NCBI GenBank assembly: GCA_937929885.1
Contig: CALFUQ010000262.1
Coordinates: 1-40,100, forward strand
Length of the DNA stretch: 40,100 nt
DNA from: an uncultured Saprospiraceae bacterium
GTDB taxonomy: Bacteria > Bacteroidota > Bacteroidia > Chitinophagales > Saprospiraceae
Reading direction: 5' to 3'
Positions 34,351 through 40,100 of the stretch are shown one piece after another. Under the pieces are notes generated by a model. That model was given only the letters and a program-made list of their open reading frames with translations. It was not told where the DNA came from and did not search any database. The position numbers and the translations under genes were made by a program. Positions within the stretch are counted from its first letter, which is position 1. Every line of letters starts with the position of its first letter.

Positions 34351-37300
34351 TTAATATTTTCCTGTTAATTCTACTCTTCTATTTTGTTGTCTTCCTTCTC
34401 TTGTAGAGTTATCAGCTACTGGTCTGTATTCTCCTTGACCAGAAGATGTCAGTCTAGTTGCGCTAATTCCTTTTGACTCCAAGTACGTTTTAACAGCCAT
34501 TGCTCTATTGATAGATAGATCAAGATTTCTGTTTTCATCACCTACATTATCAGTATGTCCTGTGATTGTAACCTTAAGTCCTGGATCAGCCTGCATGATA
34601 CTCACTACCTCATCAAGTATTGCATAAGAATCACTTCTTAATACTGCTTGACCAGTTTCATACTGGATACCTCTTAATGCTCTAGTAAATACTGATGTTG
34701 TTGCAGCAGAAACTGTTTTCACTTTCGGGCAACCGTTAGAATCAATATCACCACCTCTCTTAGGACACTTATCATCTTTATCCGCAATACCATCATTATC
34801 GCCATCAGGGCAACCATTTACTTTACCAGCAGTATCAGGGCAAGCATCTCTGTCATTAGGTACTCCATCTCCATCACTATCAGATGGACAACCATCAGCA
34901 CCATCACCAGCAGTAGTAGGACACTTATCATCTCCATCAGCTACACCATCGCCGTCACCATCGGGACAACCAGATACCTTACCAGCTGCATTAGGACACT
35001 TATCATCTCTATCTGCTACACCATCACCATCTGCATCTGGGCAACCACTTAGTGTTCCCGCAGCATTAGGACATCTATCATCTTTGTCTGCTACACCGTC
35101 ACCATCACCATCAGGACAACCCATGAGCGTACCGGCTACATTAGGACAATTATCATCATTGTCTATTACACCATCACCATCGCTGTCTGGGCATCCACCA
35201 TTCATTGCATCACCTGCTGCCATTGGGCAATTGTCATCACTATCTTTTATACCATCACCATCGCTATCAGGACAGCCATTAAACGCTTTAAGTCCTGCAA
35301 TGTTAGGACACATATCCTTAGAATCTTTAACACCATCTCCATCTGCATCTGCAGGTCCGTCTGCGCCAAATGTATAAGTCAATTTACCGATTACCCTTCT
35401 ACCTAGTTTAGGCATGTTAGGATAGTATCTGTATTCTGAATCAAATAAGTTCTGAGCTGTAACGTCTAGTGCTAATCCATTGTCAAATCTATATCCAACC
35501 CCCGCATCTACAAGATTACGCTCTTCTGTATCTCCAGAAAATTGACCTAAGAATACCTCATAGGTAGGATCATGCTGGAATGCCGCATTACCTCTCCATC
35601 CAAATTCTGGAGCATAAGTAAATCCTGCTCGTACCTTATTAAGAGGCGCACTATTAGAAGTTCTTTCTGTAGCTCCATCACTTCCTGAAATTACAGGATT
35701 AAAAACATTGTCTGATAGGTATGAATAATTAGTAAATAGAGATAAATCTTGATTTACATAGTACTCAAGCCCTGCATCTATACCAGTATAACTAAAATCT
35801 TCAAATGTTCTATAACCTGCTGATAAGTGAGTTACTCCATTCTGAGGCACCCCATCTGCAGGAACCGTAGCTAGGATATTACCAGCACTTAAAGGTCCTA
35901 TCGCACCTGCAAATCCATCTCCACCTGCAGTATATGCACCTGCAATGGCTGCAAGTAAGGCATCCGCCGTCGGTCCTGCAGCGGGACTAGCTGCACCACC
36001 GAAAAGATTAAACATAAAGTCTCTAAGGCCAGGTGATGCTACTTGTCCAGCTAGCCCAGCTCCTAAGCCTTCTATACCAGCAAGTGAATATCCTGGACTA
36101 ATCGCTGTGAATAATGTCGCACCAGTTGTTTTCTTGTTATAGATATCAATCATCACACCCAACTTATCTGCAATCAAACCTTTATAACCTATTTCCCAAG
36201 TATCTTCTGTTCTAAGCTGAGCTGCAGGTGCATCTTGTATACCTAATGGTTGGCCATTAAATAAATTTGTACCTACGAATGTACCTGTAGTTCCGCCTGG
36301 AGTATTTGCAGGATCGTTAATGTATCCTTGGATCGCTCCAGCTATCTGAGTTGCTTGACCTTGTGCAGTTGCAGCTGCTGTAGCAGGATCAAGGCCAGCA
36401 GCCAATAATTGTTGTTCAATTCCTGGTGCTAAGCTTCCTATCAATCCTGGTACTAATTGAGCTTGGACTGCTCCATTTACCGCACCGAAAGTATAAGCAT
36501 TAGGCATTCCTGGTGTACCTATAGGCAAAGATGGCAGACCCAATAAACCATTAAATACAATCTGCGTATTATTAAACGTCTGTGCTCTTTTATTTCCAGT
36601 CAACCAAATATCTCCACCTGGGAAACCAGCTACTGGGAAATCAATATTAATCTGTAGTTGTGAAGGTGATGCAACTGCTCGGTTAAAACCACCTCTAAAA
36701 GTATGTCTAGGTGATGGCTTGAATACAGCAACTGCTCTTGGCTGAAATGCAGTCTCATCTATAAAACTGAATTGATCAACTCTACCTGCTAAGACGATAT
36801 CTAACTTTGGCCCTAACGCAAATTTACCTTGTAGGTAAGCTCCGACGATTCCAAAATCATCGTCGTCTTCTTCTCGTCCATAAACACTATTACCAGTATC
36901 TGCACTCGAGTTTCTGTAATCTACACCAGCAGTAAAGTTAGAATTCAACAAACTAGGTAAATCAAAATTATATTGAACTTGTGCTTCAGTTTGTGTTCTG
37001 CTAATCCCAGTAGTATTTCCAGTTTGATATAACCAAGTCGGAGCATCATCCGTTCCCCCATTATTAGTTAAAACAAACGCTTGAGCGAAAAGCCCTCCTT
37101 TTTGCATTCTTAACTGTCCATAGAATTCTCTTGCCTGACTTAATCCTTCGCCTTGAGAATTATAAAATACTGAACTTGCTGCGTTTGTTCCACCCGTTGC
37201 TATTATGGATAAGTCATCCTGTGGTCTAAATTCAAGAGTAGCATTAATTAGATTATTAGTCCAAAAGTCTTGCATAACATTACCATCACCATCGGGATCT

Positions 37301-38286
37301 AGGTCTGCCTCGCCGAGTAATTGAGTACCTGCTGCTGATCCATCAACTATTCCTCCCACAATTGCAGGGTTTGAAACGGTCTTACTAAATCTTGCAATCT
37401 GTATTGCGTCAGCTGTATCATTAGGGTCTAATGTGAATTCTCCCCCTTTCTTGTATGAAGCATTAATCTTAAATCCGAACTTATCGGATACTTTTGTTGC
37501 ATGTCTTATAGTTCCACCGAAAGTAGATAATTCTCCACCCATCAGTTCTACCGTAGTTCCTGGATTATCAATAGCTGATTTAGTGATGAAGTGAACAACT
37601 CCTGATGTTACCCCTGGCCCATAAAGTGCAGAACCTGGTCCTCTTACCACCTCTATTCTTTGCATGTCAATGTTACTTAATGGAGAGTTAATAGCATCAA
37701 ATGTTCCTAATCCAGGACCTGATAAAGATCGATAATCAATAATAGGGAATGAAGCTGATCCAAAAAGACCACCATCACCTCTCAATTGAATATTAATCCT
37801 TTCTGCAGATTGCTGCTGGATAGTTACACCTGGCATACTTAATAGTTGCCTAGCAGGGTTTGTCGCTGCTGGTGTTGCTGCCATTTTTCGAGCACTTATC
37901 ACCGATATCGATGCAGGTGCTTCTTGTACTTTCTCCCTTCTTCTAGATGCAGATATTACTACATCATCAGTAAGTAGAAGTCCTTCCATCAGGTTAATGT
38001 TACCTACATTACTAGAGGTCGCCGACATAGTTTTTGTAGCGTATCCTGTATAACTAATCTCCAAATCCACAGGAAGTGATCTAGATGTATTGATCTCAAA
38101 CGTACCGTCAAAATCAGTTATAGTTCCTTCAGAAGTTCCTGCTACCAATACATTGGCACCAATGAGAGCTTCTCCTGTAGCATCATCTGTAATGACACCA
38201 CGAATAGTAGTCTGAGCAGATAGCCCAAAACAAACAATTGTTAATAGTAGTACAAGACTACTTTTAATAGTTTTTCCAATAATCAT
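34351..38286 (-). CDS. TonB-dependent receptor fused to thrombospondin type-3 repeats and a C-terminal OmpA domain
   Basis: Signal peptide from ATG 38286; CarboxypepD_reg (GVITDDATGEALIGANVLVAGTSEGTITDFDGTFEI), plug (RRREKVQEAPASISVIS...RIEVVRGPGSALYGPGVTSGVVHFITK), barrel end (LFDSEYRYYPNMPKLGRRVIGKLTYTF), eight D(x)DGDGV...CP repeats, OmpA motif (VTITGHTDNVGDENRNLDLSINRAMAVKTYLESKGI...NRRVEL). Confidence 0.93.
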   Translation of the reverse strand: MIIGKTIKSSLVLLLTIVCFGLSAQTTIRGVITDDATGEALIGANVLVAGTSEGTITDFDGTFEINTSRSLPVDLEISYTGYATKTMSATSSNVGNINLMEGLLLTDDVVISASRRREKVQEAPASISVISARKMAATPAATNPARQLLSMPGVTIQQQSAERINIQLRGDGGLFGSASFPIIDYRSLSGPGLGTFDAINSPLSNIDMQRIEVVRGPGSALYGPGVTSGVVHFITKSAIDNPGTTVELMGGELSTFGGTIRHATKVSDKFGFKINASYKKGGEFTLDPNDTADAIQIARFSKTVSNPAIVGGIVDGSAAGTQLLGEADLDPDGDGNVMQDFWTNNLINATLEFRPQDDLSIIATGGTNAASSVFYNSQGEGLSQAREFYGQLRMQKGGLFAQAFVLTNNGGTDDAPTWLYQTGNTTGISRTQTEAQVQYNFDLPSLLNSNFTAGVDYRNSSADTGNSVYGREEDDDDFGIVGAYLQGKFALGPKLDIVLAGRVDQFSFIDETAFQPRAVAVFKPSPRHTFRGGFNRAVASPSQLQINIDFPVAGFPGGDIWLTGNKRAQTFNNTQIVFNGLLGLPSLPIGTPGMPNAYTFGAVNGAVQAQLVPGLIGSLAPGIEQQLLAAGLDPATAAATAQGQATQIAGAIQGYINDPANTPGGTTGTFVGTNLFNGQPLGIQDAPAAQLRTEDTWEIGYKGLIADKLGVMIDIYNKKTTGATLFTAISPGYSLAGIEGLGAGLAGQVASPGLRDFMFNLFGGAASPAAGPTADALLAAIAGAYTAGGDGFAGAIGPLSAGNILATVPADGVPQNGVTHLSAGYRTFEDFSYTGIDAGLEYYVNQDLSLFTNYSYLSDNVFNPVISGSDGATERTSNSAPLNKVRAGFTYAPEFGWRGNAAFQHDPTYEVFLGQFSGDTEERNLVDAGVGYRFDNGLALDVTAQNLFDSEYRYYPNMPKLGRRVIGKLTYTFGADGPADADGDGVKDSKDMCPNIAGLKAFNGCPDSDGDGIKDSDDNCPMAAGDAMNGGCPDSDGDGVIDNDDNCPNVAGTLMGCPDGDGDGVADKDDRCPNAAGTLSGCPDADGDGVADRDDKCPNAAGKVSGCPDGDGDGVADGDDKCPTTAGDGADGCPSDSDGDGVPNDRDACPDTAGKVNGCPDGDNDGIADKDDKCPKRGGDIDSNGCPKVKTVSAATTSVFTRALRGIQYETGQAVLRSDSYAILDEVVSIMQADPGLKVTITGHTDNVGDENRNLDLSINRAMAVKTYLESKGISATRLTSSGQGEYRPVADNSTREGRQQNRRVELTGKY
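34730..35355 (-). repeat. Eight tandem TSP3-type coding repeats (about 25-27 codons each)
   Basis: Repeated translation D-x-D-G-D-G-V-x-D-x-x-D-x-CP...GCP within the TonB receptor ORF. Confidence 0.9.
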
Positions 38287-38565
38287 TTTAGTAAATTTTG
38301 ATTGATTCCAAAGGCAAAATATCATTTTATTTGGGCAAACTGTACTTTATCAATAACAAAAACTTAACTCCAAGTAAAAATTAGAATTTATCCATTGTTT
38401 GTGTTTACAATCATATCCTATCTATAAGAAATGAATAGCGGAATAGATAAGCTTTAAATCAAAGTATTCTGCTCATATGCAAAATAGGATTCTGTTTTAA
38501 CCCTATAATTTCTGTTAAACAGAAGATTATTTTAACATAATGATTGTTAATAGCTATACTGATAA

Positions 38566-39549
38566 TTACAGTTTTGTCTCAGAAGGATAGGCTAAATTAA
38601 TATGAGATCTTACCGTGTCCAGCGTTTCTATCAAGTCAACAGAAAACTGCAATGGTAAAAGTTCACTTTCCGTCTTATTATTATTTAGACATTTATTTAC
38701 TTCCATGATTTCATAAGCATAACCTCTATAGTCGTCTTCAAACTTAAATTCTTCTATTCTTCCCATTTTATTATTCAAAGACATAGATTTAGATTCGTGC
38801 CATCTGCTATTTATTTCTACATACGCTTTGTCACCATATATTTTTGCAACTGTCTTAGTGTCTGTTAGAATGGTACAATTGAGGCTGGCCAAAGCTCCTG
38901 ATTGCCATTTTAAATTTACTACTGTTGATTCATCCACACCAGTGGAACCTATAACTGCATTTGCACTAATCTCATCTGGTTTGCCCAATAGACTGTGACA
39001 GAGAAATATAGGGTAGATACCAATATCCAGTAAAGCACCTCCACCTAAGTGTGGGTTATACAGTCGACCGCATAGATCGACATCTGCCTTAAAACCAAAA
39101 TCTGCCTCAATCATCTTAATCTTACCTAACTGTCCTTCGTTTACGAGTTCTCTGATCTTATGCATAAATGGGAAAAACTGTGTCCATATGGCTTCCATTA
39201 AAAACCTTTCATTTTTTTTCGCAGCGTTAACCATTTCTTTTACTTCGTGGATATTCATAGCAAATGGTTTTTCACATAAGACATGTTTCCCATTTTGTAA
39301 ACAAAGGATAGTGTTGTCTTTATGAAAAGGGTGAGGAGTGGCGATATAAACTACATCAATCTGATCATTTTGCGCAAGTTCTTCATAAGAGCCAAATGCT
39401 TTTTGCGCATTATTAACTTTTGCAAAAGTGATTGCTTTATCAATTGATCTTGAAGCAACTCCATATAATGCACAGCCTTCAATTTTATTTAGATCCTCTG
39501 CAAATTTTCCAGCTATTTTGCCGCAGCCTATTATTCCCCATCTAACCAT
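38566..39549 (-). CDS. Gfo/Idh/MocA-family oxidoreductase
   Basis: WGIIGCGKIAGKFAEDL, DVVYIATPHPFHKDNTILCLQNGKHVLCEKPFAMN, GGGALLDIGIYPIFL. Confidence 0.93.
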   Translation of the reverse strand: MVRWGIIGCGKIAGKFAEDLNKIEGCALYGVASRSIDKAITFAKVNNAQKAFGSYEELAQNDQIDVVYIATPHPFHKDNTILCLQNGKHVLCEKPFAMNIHEVKEMVNAAKKNERFLMEAIWTQFFPFMHKIRELVNEGQLGKIKMIEADFGFKADVDLCGRLYNPHLGGGALLDIGIYPIFLCHSLLGKPDEISANAVIGSTGVDESTVVNLKWQSGALASLNCTILTDTKTVAKIYGDKAYVEINSRWHESKSMSLNNKMGRIEEFKFEDDYRGYAYEIMEVNKCLNNNKTESELLPLQFSVDLIETLDTVRSHINLAYPSETKL

Positions 39550-39690
39550 TAGGATTTAATTTTTGATTTACAAAGTAATTTACAAAAGGTATGTAAGGTT
39601 GGTAATGCAGAGAGTTACTATTTTGATACTAATGTCTAGACTTATTATGATTATATGATTCACTTTGATAATACCACAAGAACCCGTTTG

Positions 39691-39736
39691 GTTTCTAGAT
39701 AGAACTAATCTAGAAACTTTTATATTTCTAAATTTG
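39691..39736 (+). promoter_or_regulatory. tRNA-Pro upstream region: inverted repeat GTTTCTAGAT-AGAACTA-ATCTAGAAAC (39691-39717) and -7 TAAATTTG (39729-39736)
   Basis: Perfect 10-bp arms; exact TAnnTTTG 5 nt before tRNA position 1. Confidence 0.5.
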
Positions 39737-39741
39737 TAAGA

Positions 39742-39815
39742 CGGGATGTGGCGCAGTCCGGTAGCGCACACGGCTGGGGGTCGTGTGGTCGCAGGTTCGA
39801 ATCCTGTCTTCCCGA
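39742..39815 (+). tRNA. tRNA-Pro(GGG)
   Basis: Cloverleaf read manually: acceptor CGGGATG/CTTCCCG (one U-U mismatch), D-arm GCGCAGTCCGGTAGCGC, anticodon arm CACGG-CTGGGGG-TCGTG (anticodon GGG at 39776-39778), T-arm GCAGG-TTCGAAT-CCTGT; CCA not encoded. Confidence 0.93.
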
Positions 39816-39836
39816 CTACTTTTTTATTCCTCCTCC

Positions 39837-40100
39837 TCAATCCTTAAAAGTCGCCTCCCGCTTCATCATACTCGCCTGAAACGCTTCCATTAAATCTTCA
39901 GAGATCAACATTCCTGTATTGTAATTGGCCATATTATCTAAACTATCTCTCACACTATGATCCCTTTTGTACAACAGCATCTCTTTCGTCCCTCTAATAC
40001 ATAATGGAGATTTTGAGGCAATCATACTTGCTATTTTTCGCACTTCTTGCATCATCTCTTCCTTATCCGACCAATGATTATTCACCAAGCCGATGGCTTT
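39837..40100 (-). CDS. Enoyl-CoA hydratase/isomerase (crotonase) family, C-terminal fragment cut by window edge
   Basis: Reading frame continues to window edge: KAIGLVNNHWSDKEEMMQEVRKIASMIASKSPLCIRGTKEMLLYKRDHSVRDSLDNMANYNTGMLISEDLMEAFQASMMKREATFKD. Confidence 0.8.
   Translation of the reverse strand, partial: KAIGLVNNHWSDKEEMMQEVRKIASMIASKSPLCIRGTKEMLLYKRDHSVRDSLDNMANYNTGMLISEDLMEAFQASMMKREATFKD

Noticed and set aside
34730-35355. Possible CRISPR-like or VNTR non-coding repeat array
   Set aside because: Repeats are in frame inside an intact ORF and encode TSP3 motifs; no repeat-spacer pattern and no cas genes.
35084-35377. Plus-strand 97-aa Ser/Pro-rich ORF (SPSPSPSGQP repeats)
   Set aside because: Antisense of the TSP3 repeats in the TonB receptor; composition is a by-product of GAT/GGT codons.
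39742-39815. tRNA-Pro as an integrated-element attachment site
   Set aside because: No integrase, no duplicated tRNA 3' end and no phage or plasmid genes within the window.
39580-39840. Minus-strand ORF (86 aa) with VGKTGFEPATTRPPAVCATGLRHIP
   Set aside because: Antisense translation of tRNA-Pro(GGG); this KTGFEPAT... peptide is a well-known tRNA-antisense annotation artefact.

Overview
Chromosomal window from a Bacteroidota genome, probably Saprospiraceae/Lewinella-like. Evidence: type IX secretion C-terminal domains, Bacteroidetes-type TAnnTTTG promoter elements, DUF4199, and a CarboxypepD_reg-type TonB receptor. Mostly housekeeping and metabolic genes: arsS plus its AhpD-like partner, an ECF sigma factor, lysA, valS, HldE-type kinase plus waaA, rfbB plus an SLBB exporter, gap/pgk, tRNA-Pro(GGG), and a crotonase fragment. 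Also present are redox/secretion genes: two T9SS-secreted proteins, a split redoxin / heme-copper monooxygenase pair, and an SO2930-type diheme cytochrome with a beta-helix protein and a divergent TetR regulator. I found no CRISPR array, transposase, prophage or rRNA. Best leads for follow-up: (1) a TonB-dependent receptor fused to eight thrombospondin-3 Ca-binding repeats and an OmpA peptidoglycan-binding domain; (2) a TetR / diheme cytochrome / beta-helix module with an inverted repeat lying in the spacer of the predicted promoter; (3) a redoxin / heme-copper monooxygenase pair joined in frame as TAG-ATG and predicted to be leaderless; (4) a 25-bp palindrome in the lysA promoter and a 10-7-10 inverted repeat in the tRNA-Pro promoter; (5) a membrane-tethered LuxR-type regulator next to a DUF4199 protein. 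All assignments come from reading the sequence; no database search was run.
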